This document shows positions 1 through 10,313 of a stretch of 47,134 bases of DNA, in pieces. Within the stretch, counting starts at the first letter, position 1. Each line of letters starts with the position of its first letter. The notes under the pieces were generated by a model, which had not been told where the DNA came from, searched no databases, and saw only the letters and a list, made by a program, of their open reading frames with translations. The stretch spans positions 1 through 47,134 of the forward strand of contig JADGOH010000059.1 in NCBI GenBank assembly GCA_017883025.1. The letters run 5' to 3'. Source of the DNA: Acidimicrobiales bacterium. GTDB taxonomy: Bacteria > Actinomycetota > Acidimicrobiia > Acidimicrobiales > RAAP-2. A program made the position numbers and the translations under genes.

Positions 1-1
1 C

Positions 2-379
2 TATCCCATCCTGAGCCTCATCTGGATGATGTTCATGTTCTTCGTGTTCGTCCTCTGGATCTGGCTGCTCATCAGCGTCTTCATGGACATCTTCCGGAGC
101 TCGGACCTCAGCGGCGGGCTCAAGGCCGTCTGGGTCCTCTTCGTGATCATCCTCCCGTTCCTGGGCGTCCTCGTGTACCTCATCGCCCGTGGCGGCAAGA
201 TGCACGAGCGCGCGGCCGAGCAGGCGGCCCAGCAGCAGAAGGCGTTCGACGCCTACGTCAAGCAGGCCGCCGGCTCGGGCAGCTCGACCGACGAGCTCGC
301 CAAGCTCGCCGACCTGAAGCAGAGTGGCGCCATCACCGATGCCGAGTTCGAGGCGCAGAAGGCCAAGATCCTGGCCTGA
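2..379 (+). CDS. PLDc_N/SHOCT domain small membrane protein (5' end truncated by window)
   Basis: Frame is open to the window edge; hydrophobic helices followed by C-terminal SHOCT motif LAKLADLKQSGAITDAEFEAQKAKILA. Confidence 0.8.
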   Translation, partial: YPILSLIWMMFMFFVFVLWIWLLISVFMDIFRSSDLSGGLKAVWVLFVIILPFLGVLVYLIARGGKMHERAAEQAAQQQKAFDAYVKQAAGSGSSTDELAKLADLKQSGAITDAEFEAQKAKILA

Positions 380-401
380 CGCACCTCGTCGGCCCGACGG
401 G

Positions 402-438
402 TGGCCGCCCCCTGTGCCCCGTGCACGGGAGGCGGCCA
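402..438 (+). terminator. Candidate hairpin terminator after SHOCT gene
   Basis: Perfect 8-bp arms TGGCCGCC (402-409) / GGCGGCCA (431-438) with inner palindrome CCCGTGCACGGG (418-429), 22 nt after the stop; no U-tract. Confidence 0.4.
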
Positions 439-488
439 TCGTCGCGTCCGGCCGGAGGAGCGTCCACGGTGACCGTGGGACCCGCCGA

Positions 489-494
489 TACAGT
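489..494 (+). promoter_or_regulatory. Putative -10 box TACAGT, leaderless promoter for the GTG at 501
   Basis: TANNNT ending 6 nt upstream of the GTG start; no SD sequence. Confidence 0.5.
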
Positions 495-500
495 GGACCC

Positions 501-1838
501 GTGACAATCGAACCCCCGGCGGACGGCAAGAATCTCGACGCGCTCCAGCACGAGGTCGAGGCGCTGGCCCAGGAGAACGAGGCACTCCGCCACGAGGTGG
601 AGGCCACCACACCGCCGAAGCCGAAGAAGAAGCGGGGGAGGACGATCGCCTCGTGGGTGCTGATCGTCCTGGCGTGCCTGATGGCCATCTTGTCCGTCGT
701 CGTCGTCTACGCCCGCAACGAGCTGCTGAACACCGACACGTTCGTGGCCACGGTGGGTCCGCTGGCCAAGGACCCCAACGTCCAGAAGACCGTCGCCACC
801 AAGGTGAGCGACAGCTTGGTGGCGAAGTCCGACATCGAGCAGCGGGTGAAGAACGCACTGCCCGCCAGGGCCGGCTTCCTCGCCAACCCGATCAGCGGTG
901 CCGTCCAGACCGCCGCCTACCAGATCACCCTCAAGCTGGTGCAGAGCTCGCGGTTCCAGCAACTGTGGGAGCAGGCCCTGCGCAACTCCCACGCCCAGCT
1001 CGACAACCTGCTGCTGGGCGACAAGGTCGGGGCGTTCCAATCCACCAACGGCCAGGTCACCGTCGATCTCACCCAGGTCGAGGACGCGGCCAAGAAGCAG
1101 CTGGCCGCGCGCGGCCTGTCGGTGTTCGACAAGGTCCCGAACTACACCGGTGCGCCCCTGGTGCTCTTCCAGTCCGACCAGCTGGCCAAGCTCCAACGGT
1201 GGATCAGGTTCCTCAATCACCTGGCCCTGGTGCTGCCGATCCTCTCGATCCTGGTGTTCGCCGGAGCCGTCCTGCTCGCCCGGGACCGGAGACGGGGCCT
1301 CGTCCACGCCGCCTCGGCGCTCGCCGTGTCGATGGCCGTGTTGCTCATCGGGGCCAATGTCGGCCGCAACCAGTACCTGGCGTCGCTCAAGGTCACCCAG
1401 TCGAAGGCCACGACGGCCGCAATCATCGACACGGTCGACGCCGCGCTGCTCGACACCGTCCGCGTCGTGCTGATCCTCTCGGCGATCGTGGCGATCGTCG
1501 CCTTCGTCGTCGGGCTCGGGCCGGTGCGGAAGTGGATGGAGGAGCGCACCATGCCGTCGTGGCTTTCCGGCGGGCCCGTCCACGACACGGTGGCCGCCCA
1601 CCGCAAGGCCTTCCAGTGGGGTGTTCTCGTGCTCGGACTGGTGGTCCTGGTGCTGTGGAACCAGCCGACGGTCGCGGTGGCGCTGATCATCGTACTGATC
1701 ACCCTGTTCGTGGTCGTGCTCGTCGGCCTCTACGGGGGACGCCGCCCGCCGGCGGGCCGGTTGCCCGAGATCGGCGACGGTCCCGGGCCTGACGCGGCAC
1801 TCGCCGCCGGCAACGGCTCCACCACCGCCCCGGACTGA
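501..1838 (+). CDS. Multi-pass membrane protein with N-terminal coiled coil, function unknown
   Basis: GTG start VTIEPPADGKNLDALQHEVEALAQENEALRHEVE; several TM segments; the track ORF starting at 324 overlaps the previous gene, so the internal start is preferred. Confidence 0.75.
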   Translation: MTIEPPADGKNLDALQHEVEALAQENEALRHEVEATTPPKPKKKRGRTIASWVLIVLACLMAILSVVVVYARNELLNTDTFVATVGPLAKDPNVQKTVATKVSDSLVAKSDIEQRVKNALPARAGFLANPISGAVQTAAYQITLKLVQSSRFQQLWEQALRNSHAQLDNLLLGDKVGAFQSTNGQVTVDLTQVEDAAKKQLAARGLSVFDKVPNYTGAPLVLFQSDQLAKLQRWIRFLNHLALVLPILSILVFAGAVLLARDRRRGLVHAASALAVSMAVLLIGANVGRNQYLASLKVTQSKATTAAIIDTVDAALLDTVRVVLILSAIVAIVAFVVGLGPVRKWMEERTMPSWLSGGPVHDTVAAHRKAFQWGVLVLGLVVLVLWNQPTVAVALIIVLITLFVVVLVGLYGGRRPPAGRLPEIGDGPGPDAALAAGNGSTTAPD

Positions 1839-1856
1839 GGCGGGTCGGACCGGACC

Positions 1857-2714
1857 GTGACGATGCCAACCGCCCGCGAGTGGTGGCTGGCGCTCGAGCC
1901 GGTCCACGCCGTCGTCTACTTCGACGAGGGGTGCCGCGCCTCCATGGCCGACCTCGGCCTGCGGGGCTTCTGGATGGGTTACTTCGCCGGACGCGCCGCA
2001 CCGCTCGGTCCGGTGGGGCCCGAGGTCGTGGCGGCGACGTTCTTCAACTTCGCGCCCGGAATGGTGGCCCGCGCGCTCCCCGACGCCTGGGCCATCGCTG
2101 GCCCGGACGGCGTCTGGGCGGCACGACGGGTCGGGGCGGCAGCAGCGCTCCGACGGTTCGCGTCCGACGTCGACGAACTAGCGGCGAGAGCGGCGCCGCT
2201 CCTCGCCCGCCCGGTCGCCGCGGCGTCGGGCGCCGGCCGGCCCCTGTTCGCGGCCACCCGGGCGACGAGCCGGTCGGACGACCCCGTCGAGGCGCTGTGG
2301 CACGCCTGCTCCTGCATGCGGGAGCACCGCGGGGACGGTCACGTGGCTGCCCTGACGGCTTCCGGGCTCGACGCGGTCGAGGCGCTCGTCCTGTTCGCCG
2401 CCTCCGAGGGGCTGCCCGAGTCGCTCTTCCTGGCGGCCCGCGGCTGGTCGGCCGACGAATGGGCCGCCGCCGGCGCCCGGCTGGCGGCCCGTGGGCTGGT
2501 CGGGGCGCAAGGGATCACCGGGGAGGGTGCGCACCTGCGCCGGTCCGTGGAGGCGATGACCGATCACCAGGCGGGCCTGCCCTTCACCGTCCTCGACGAC
2601 GGGGAGCAGCGGGTGCTGCTCGACGCGTTGGGCCGGATCGGCGCGGACGTCCACGCAGCCGGCGTCATCGCGTACCCGAACCCGATGGGCCTGCCGCGGC
2701 CACCTCCCGTCTGA
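1857..2714 (+). CDS. SCO6745-like helix-turn-helix family protein
   Basis: N-terminus AREWWLALEPVHAVVYFDEGCRASMADLGLRGFWMGYFAGRAAPLGPV and C-terminal wHTH-like region typical of the SCO6745 family. Confidence 0.75.
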   Translation: MTMPTAREWWLALEPVHAVVYFDEGCRASMADLGLRGFWMGYFAGRAAPLGPVGPEVVAATFFNFAPGMVARALPDAWAIAGPDGVWAARRVGAAAALRRFASDVDELAARAAPLLARPVAAASGAGRPLFAATRATSRSDDPVEALWHACSCMREHRGDGHVAALTASGLDAVEALVLFAASEGLPESLFLAARGWSADEWAAAGARLAARGLVGAQGITGEGAHLRRSVEAMTDHQAGLPFTVLDDGEQRVLLDALGRIGADVHAAGVIAYPNPMGLPRPPPV

Positions 2715-2717
2715 GGC

Positions 2718-5700
2718 TCAGCCGGGGTCGGTGACGTCCGTGACGCCGCGGGCGTCCGGAACAGCCAACGGCGACGGTGACGGCGGCGCCTCAGGTGCCG
2801 GCCCGTCGGCCCCCGCCACCCGCACGCCGTCCTCGTCCCAGGCCACGATCGAGGCCAGGAACTCGTCCGTCTCGCGCTGGGCGGCGACCATCCGCTTCTC
2901 GGCACCGGCGGCCAGCAATCGGCCCAGCACCGGGATCTCCCACAGCGACTCGGCCCGCAGGATGGCCATGACCACGGGCACCAGGTGCTCGGCCGTGTCG
3001 AACACCACGAAGCGGGGGAGCCACTCCGGTTCGTACTTGGCATTGAACTTCCAGAGCGATTCGATCTGGGCGAAATTCGACAGGCGCTTGAGGAACCAGC
3101 GCTCGGCCCGCTGCATGGTCCCGTCGCCCTTTTCCCCGGCCAACGTGGAGCGCATGGCCGCGAAGTTGAGGCTGAGGCCGTCGAACCCGCGGGCGGCCAG
3201 ATGCTCGATGGTGGAGCAGAGGGCGAAGTCGAGGAGCCCGTTCGGGTGGTCGCCCGGGTCCCGGCGCATGAGGTCGAGTGAGAAGCCGTTGATGCCGGTC
3301 GCCGGCACGAACTGGCACATGGCCGCCGCCGTGCCGTCGGGGGTGCGTACGACGGTGAGCAGGAGCCCGGTGTCGCGCGGGTCGAAGACCCGTCCGAGCA
3401 TCATCGAGAACCCCCGCTCGTGCTCGCCCTGACGCGACAGGCGCATCAACGACGTGAGCTCCTCGACGAGCCCGGGGCCGATCTTGGCCGGGTCGTGGAA
3501 GGTGACGGTGTAGCCGTACTTCTGGATCCGGTTGTGGGCCTGGCGCAGGCCCTTCATGTGCTTGCCGGCAAGGCTGAATTCCTGGAGCTGCACCACGGCC
3601 TCGTCGCCCAGGTAGATGTGGTGCATGCCCGAGTCGCGGTAGGTGGGGAGCCACTGCTCACCGGCCCCCATGACCGCGGTGGTCCAGCCGTGGGAGTCCG
3701 CGAACGCCCGGAAGGCCCCCCACACCTGCTCGCGTTCGTTGCGGGGTCCGATCGGGTCGGGCGAGATCAGGCAGACGCCCCCGTAGACGGCGTAGGCCAC
3801 CAGGCTGTCCCGGTGGAAGAACCACCGCTTGTCCGACCGCAGGGCGAAGTAGTCGAGCGTCGTCGAGCCGTGCCGGCGGACGATATCGCGCGCCCGGAAC
3901 TCGGCGGCCCGGCCGGACCCGAGGCGGCGGTCGACCACCGGGCGGGTGAGCAGGTAGAGGGTGACCGCCACCAGGCACAGCCCGATGGTGAGGAGTGCGG
4001 GGGCGAGGAACCGGTCGGCCCGCTCGGGCAGGTCGATGGTGGTGATGCCGGCGAAGCGTTCGGAGACGGCCCAGAAGACCGTCCACCACGCCAGCGTCTG
4101 GCCGTGGTGGCCGACGTGGGTGAACAGCTCGATGGACACCGTGGTCAGCACGGCCACGCCGAGGGCCACGGCTGCCAGCGTGACCAGGGCGGAGCGCAGC
4201 GACGTGGCGTCGGAGGCGGACTGGAACTCCCTGCGGTTCACCAGGAGGAAGACCAGCACCGCCCCGGTGATCAGCGATTCCTCGACGTCGGCCCCGGCGA
4301 CGACGTGCAGGAGGATCGTGCCGGCCAGCAGCGCCACCGACACCCGCCACGCCCGCCGCTGACCCCGAAGGATGCCGCGTCCGAGGGCGATCAGGGCGAG
4401 TCCGGCCATGGCGACGAGGGCGCCGGCGGCCACGCTGGCCCGCACCGGCAGGTACTGCTCGAGCACGTGGAGGCGGCCGTGCAGGGGCGGGGTGATCGAG
4501 TCCAGTACGTCGATGATCCCGGTCACCAGGATGGCGGCCGCGCCCCACCGGCGGACCCGGCGGGTGCGGCGGTGGGACTGGCGCAGGTCGTCTGCCGGCG
4601 GCCACGAGGCGCCCACCGGGTAGGAGGCGACGAGGGACGGGTGCAGTGCCCCGCCGGCCCGGCCGCGGGTGACCACCCGCTCGAGGCGGCTCGGGGATGC
4701 CAACTCGTCGTGGGCGAGGAGCATCCGGACGTGCAGCTCGGCGCCGGACTCGAGCTCGACCCAGCTGACCCACCGGCTGTGCAGGAACACCGGGGGGAGG
4801 CCGAACCGGCCCCGGTGCTCGGCCACGACCTCGGTGGTCGCGCCCACGTTGGCGTAGAACCCGGTGCCGAGGTTGGTGAGCTCGGACTTGAAGGTCGCGG
4901 CGGTGACCAGCCCGGCGTAGCCCCGGGCCACCAGTCGGCGTGCGTCGTCCCGCGCCGTGTCGTTGGGGCCGGTGTCGGTACGCACCTCCTGGAGGGCACC
5001 GCCGCCCAGGATCGACCACATGCGGCGGCTCAAGAGGCCCAGGACCACGGCAAGGACGCCCAGGACGACGACGGACGCCCCGATGGCGACGACCAGCTGG
5101 TCCTGGAAGTCGGCGAAGTGGGCGTGGCGGATCGCCCGGGCGGGGAGCCCCGACCCGAGGTGCTGGAGGACCCACGGGGTGACGGCGATGCGCAGGAGCA
5201 GCGCCACACCGAAGGGCACCAGCAGCCACCATGCGTACCGGCCGAACCGGCGGTAGAGCGTGCGCGACACCAGGAACCGGGTCAGCGCCGACGGGTCGCT
5301 CAGGTGGTCGAGGCCTTCGAACCAGGGCGCGTCCTCGCCTGCCTCGGGCACCAGCGAGCGCCAGTGCCGGCCGGCCGCCGAGGTCGACACGGCTCCCGGC
5401 TTGGTGTCGGGGGTCGGATCCGCGGCGGGTCCGGTGTCGGCGATATCGTGCCCGACGACGGCAGCGCAGGCACCCGGGTGCACCCGCACCACCCGCACCC
5501 CCGTGCCCGTCTGGACGTGGAGATCGACCGCCCCGAGGTGCTCGACCCCGGCGGCGGCGAGCGTGGCCACCACATCGGACGCCCCGTCGGGCACGGTCCC
5601 GACCCGGCGGGCGAGGTCCTCGGGCTCGTGGCTGCCGCGCTGGCGGAGCACCCGGCGCTCGTCGATGCCGAGGAAGCGGATGAGCGATTCGGCCAGCGCC

Positions 5701-6014
5701 GGGTGGGCGTCGAGGGCGCGACCCGCAGTGGTCAGGGGGTCGTCGTCCCCGGTGAGGTCGAAGAGGTTGCCGGCGATGATCAGGATGCCCGGGCCGTCCC
5801 AGGTGTCGAGGGCCTGGGCCAGTTCGGCGGTGACGGCCAGGGTGGAGGGCGTGGCGTCGGGGGTCAGGAGGAGGTCGCTCACGACCATGACCCGCCGCCC
5901 TATGGGGACGTCGACCTGGGTGCCCCCCGGCTCGGGGGTGAATTGTGGGGTGCGGGCGGGCGGGCCGACGGGCTCGAGGTCGCTCGGGTCCTCGGTGTGG
6001 GTCGTCGTGCTCAC
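2718..6014 (-). CDS. MprF-like phosphatidylglycerol lysyltransferase-domain (DUF2156) membrane protein with N-terminal metallophosphoesterase-like domain
   Basis: C-terminal DUF2156 motifs (FHRDSLVAYAVYGGVCLISPDPIGPRNER; QEFSLAGKHMKGLRQAHNRIQKYGYTV), central TM helices, N-terminal MVVSDLLLTP...IIAGNLFDL...RGSHEPED resembling a degenerate calcineurin-like phosphoesterase. Confidence 0.75.
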   Translation of the reverse strand: MSTTTHTEDPSDLEPVGPPARTPQFTPEPGGTQVDVPIGRRVMVVSDLLLTPDATPSTLAVTAELAQALDTWDGPGILIIAGNLFDLTGDDDPLTTAGRALDAHPALAESLIRFLGIDERRVLRQRGSHEPEDLARRVGTVPDGASDVVATLAAAGVEHLGAVDLHVQTGTGVRVVRVHPGACAAVVGHDIADTGPAADPTPDTKPGAVSTSAAGRHWRSLVPEAGEDAPWFEGLDHLSDPSALTRFLVSRTLYRRFGRYAWWLLVPFGVALLLRIAVTPWVLQHLGSGLPARAIRHAHFADFQDQLVVAIGASVVVLGVLAVVLGLLSRRMWSILGGGALQEVRTDTGPNDTARDDARRLVARGYAGLVTAATFKSELTNLGTGFYANVGATTEVVAEHRGRFGLPPVFLHSRWVSWVELESGAELHVRMLLAHDELASPSRLERVVTRGRAGGALHPSLVASYPVGASWPPADDLRQSHRRTRRVRRWGAAAILVTGIIDVLDSITPPLHGRLHVLEQYLPVRASVAAGALVAMAGLALIALGRGILRGQRRAWRVSVALLAGTILLHVVAGADVEESLITGAVLVFLLVNRREFQSASDATSLRSALVTLAAVALGVAVLTTVSIELFTHVGHHGQTLAWWTVFWAVSERFAGITTIDLPERADRFLAPALLTIGLCLVAVTLYLLTRPVVDRRLGSGRAAEFRARDIVRRHGSTTLDYFALRSDKRWFFHRDSLVAYAVYGGVCLISPDPIGPRNEREQVWGAFRAFADSHGWTTAVMGAGEQWLPTYRDSGMHHIYLGDEAVVQLQEFSLAGKHMKGLRQAHNRIQKYGYTVTFHDPAKIGPGLVEELTSLMRLSRQGEHERGFSMMLGRVFDPRDTGLLLTVVRTPDGTAAAMCQFVPATGINGFSLDLMRRDPGDHPNGLLDFALCSTIEHLAARGFDGLSLNFAAMRSTLAGEKGDGTMQRAERWFLKRLSNFAQIESLWKFNAKYEPEWLPRFVVFDTAEHLVPVVMAILRAESLWEIPVLGRLLAAGAEKRMVAAQRETDEFLASIVAWDEDGVRVAGADGPAPEAPPSPSPLAVPDARGVTDVTDPG

Positions 6015-6022
6015 GGCCCCCC

Positions 6023-6028
6023 ATTGTA
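6023..6028 (-). promoter_or_regulatory. Putative -10 box TACAAT, leaderless promoter of the MprF-like gene
   Basis: TACAAT on the minus strand, 8 nt upstream of GTG at 6014. Confidence 0.5.
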
Positions 6029-6103
6029 AAGGGCCGCCGGCGTTAGGCTGAGGCGGTTGCGGAACGGGACCGTCCAGGTCCGGCCGGACGTGAAGGGGGA
6101 GCA

Positions 6104-8113
<2,010 letters not shown>

Positions 8114-8115
8114 GG

Positions 8116-8604
8116 GTGGGGGACCCCGGGAACTGGTCCTGGCGAGACGGGCGGATCGAGCAACCGGGTGAGGCCGTGGTGTTCGATGTCGACGGGGTGC
8201 TGTCCGATGCCGTCGGCCGCCAGCACTTCCTCGAGCGGGGACGGCGCGACTGGGACGCATTCTTCGATGCCTGTGGCGAGGACGCCGTCATCGCCGAACT
8301 GGCCCGGGTGCTCGAGCTGCTCGACCCGAAGCTCCAGATCATCCTGCTGACGGGGCGTCCGATGCGGGTCCAGCCCCAGACGCTGGCCTGGCTCGAGCGC
8401 TACGACCTGCGGTGGGACCTGCTGGTCATGCGGTCGCGGGGGGACTACTCGCAGGTCACCTGGTACAAGCGCGACACCGTGGACGAACTGCGCCACTTCG
8501 GGTTCGACCTGCGCCTCGCCTTCGAGGACGACCCCAACAACTTCGCCATGTTCCACGCCATGGGCATTCCCTGCGTGTACATCCACTCCGGCTACTACGA
8601 GTAG
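8116..8604 (+). CDS. HAD-superfamily phosphatase, T4 polynucleotide kinase 3'-phosphatase-like
   Basis: VVFDVDGVLSD, ILLTGRP, GDYSQVTWYKRDTVDEL and FDLRLAFEDDPNN match HAD motifs I-IV and T4 Pnkp phosphatase-specific spacing; 2 nt after the acs stop. Confidence 0.65.
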   Translation: MGDPGNWSWRDGRIEQPGEAVVFDVDGVLSDAVGRQHFLERGRRDWDAFFDACGEDAVIAELARVLELLDPKLQIILLTGRPMRVQPQTLAWLERYDLRWDLLVMRSRGDYSQVTWYKRDTVDELRHFGFDLRLAFEDDPNNFAMFHAMGIPCVYIHSGYYE

Positions 8605-10313
8605 CGGCGGCCCCGGGCACGGGCGGCCAGCCACCACCCGGCGACCAGCGCGACGCCGGAGGCGAGCAGGACGGGCGTGTCGCCCAGGCGGACGTACAGC
8701 GTCCGACCGACCCGCCGCTGCAGGACGGCGGGGACGACCTGGCGCACACCCAGTGTCGAGCGTGCGAGAAGTGTCCCCCGGTTGGTGACCCATGCGCTGA
8801 ACCCGGTGGGCGCCGCCTGCAGCAGGTCCCGGCCCTGCTGGACGGCCTGGACCTCGCTGGCGGCGATCTCCTGAGTGGGGATCTGGCCGGTGGCGTAGGA
8901 GGAGGTGTTGGTGGGCACGACCAGCAGCTCCGCCCCGGCCCGCACCGGCGTCCGCCCCCGATCGGCGTAGAAGACCTCGAAGGAGATCATCGCCCCGAGC
9001 GGACCGGCCGGTGTGCGCAGCAGGCCGGTGCCGGTGCCGGGTACGGCGTCGCGTGGCACGGCCGACAGATCGCCGAGGCGGGCGAAGACCGACCGGTAGG
9101 GGACGTACTCGCCGAAGGGCACCCGGTGGACCTTCTCGTACCGGGAGACCACGGTGCCGTCGGGGCCGAAGGCGACGACCTCGTTGCGGAACGCGGCGTC
9201 CGACAGGGTCTCGGTCACCCCGACCACCAGGGTCGACCCGAGCCGGCGGGCCAGGGCGGACAGCGCCGCCTCCTCGGCCGAGCCGTCGAGGGGGCCGTCG
9301 AGCGAGACGACGTCCTCGGGCCACAGCACCAGACCGAGCGGCCGGCCGGCCGTGTGCCTGGCCAGCTGGTCGGTGGCGGCCACCGCCGCTGCCAGCACCG
9401 TCGCGGGGTCGACCTGGGACTTCCGGAAGCCGCGTTGGCCACCGCCCTGGACGGCCGCGGCCGTCACCGCCCCGACCGAGGCGCCCCCGTCGGGGGCGTG
9501 GGCGGCGGCCACTCCGGTCCCGAGGACGGCGGCCACCGCCACCGCCGCCACGCCGACGAGGCTGCCGAGCCCGGCCACGGCCCCACGCCACGGTGCGGGC
9601 GCCGTCGGGTCGTCGGCGGTGCGGCGGAACTCGGCCACCCGCCGGTGGTCGCGCACCGCCAGGGCCACGGCGGTGCCGGCGGCCCCGAGGGCCACGCCAC
9701 CGAGGTACACGAGGGCGGTAAGGGCGAGCGGCCCGCCGAGGCGCGCCGTCCCGAGCAGGGGCCCGTCGGCCTGTCCGAGGAAGACCCCGCCGATCGGGAG
9801 CCCGCCGAATGGCCAGCCCTGGCGTGCCGCCTCGGCGAGGGTCATGGCGGCGGGGAAGGCCAGCGCCCGGGCCCATACCGGCCCGCGTGGGACGGCCAGG
9901 CAGGCGACGCCGACGAAGACCGCTTCGGTGGCGATCAGCACGGCCGCACCGAGCAGGGTGAAGGCACGGGCGAACATGAGGCCGGGCACGTAGCACCCGA
10001 GCCCGGCCAGCCATCCGGCCCACAGCCGGGTCCGTGATCGCAGCCCGGCGAGCCGCCACCACAGCAGCCCGGCGGCGGGGAAGGCGAAGACCCAGAAGCC
10101 CCACGGGGGGAGCGACAGCGCCAGGCCGACCCCGGCGGCCACGGCGGGCAGTGCCACCCCGCCCCGCCGGGGGACGACGATGCCCGACCGGTCGGCCACC
10201 ATCGTCACCCGGGACGGCCGCCACGGCGGGCGGTCGTCGCCGGCCGTGGCGGCGACGACCCCGGGCGCACCCGGGTCGGGCCGCGCCCCCGGGCCCGGCG
10301 ACCCCGGGTTCAT
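8595..10313 (-). CDS. lnt: Apolipoprotein N-acyltransferase (nitrilase-fold), Cys-to-Ser variant at the nucleophile position
   Basis: TM-rich N-terminus (SLPPWGFWVFAFPAAGLLWW), LVLWPEDV (Glu), YEKVHRVPFGEYVPYR (Lys), MISFEVFYAD at the usual ICYE position. ATG at 10313 overlaps the hemG stop (ATGA). Confidence 0.85.
   Translation of the reverse strand: MNPGSPGPGARPDPGAPGVVAATAGDDRPPWRPSRVTMVADRSGIVVPRRGGVALPAVAAGVGLALSLPPWGFWVFAFPAAGLLWWRLAGLRSRTRLWAGWLAGLGCYVPGLMFARAFTLLGAAVLIATEAVFVGVACLAVPRGPVWARALAFPAAMTLAEAARQGWPFGGLPIGGVFLGQADGPLLGTARLGGPLALTALVYLGGVALGAAGTAVALAVRDHRRVAEFRRTADDPTAPAPWRGAVAGLGSLVGVAAVAVAAVLGTGVAAAHAPDGGASVGAVTAAAVQGGGQRGFRKSQVDPATVLAAAVAATDQLARHTAGRPLGLVLWPEDVVSLDGPLDGSAEEAALSALARRLGSTLVVGVTETLSDAAFRNEVVAFGPDGTVVSRYEKVHRVPFGEYVPYRSVFARLGDLSAVPRDAVPGTGTGLLRTPAGPLGAMISFEVFYADRGRTPVRAGAELLVVPTNTSSYATGQIPTQEIAASEVQAVQQGRDLLQAAPTGFSAWVTNRGTLLARSTLGVRQVVPAVLQRRVGRTLYVRLGDTPVLLASGVALVAGWWLAARARGRRYS

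Noticed and set aside
3420-6029. 869-aa plus-strand ORF antisense to the MprF-like gene
   Set aside because: Shadow-ORF composition and no recognisable domain; the opposite strand carries clear DUF2156 motifs.
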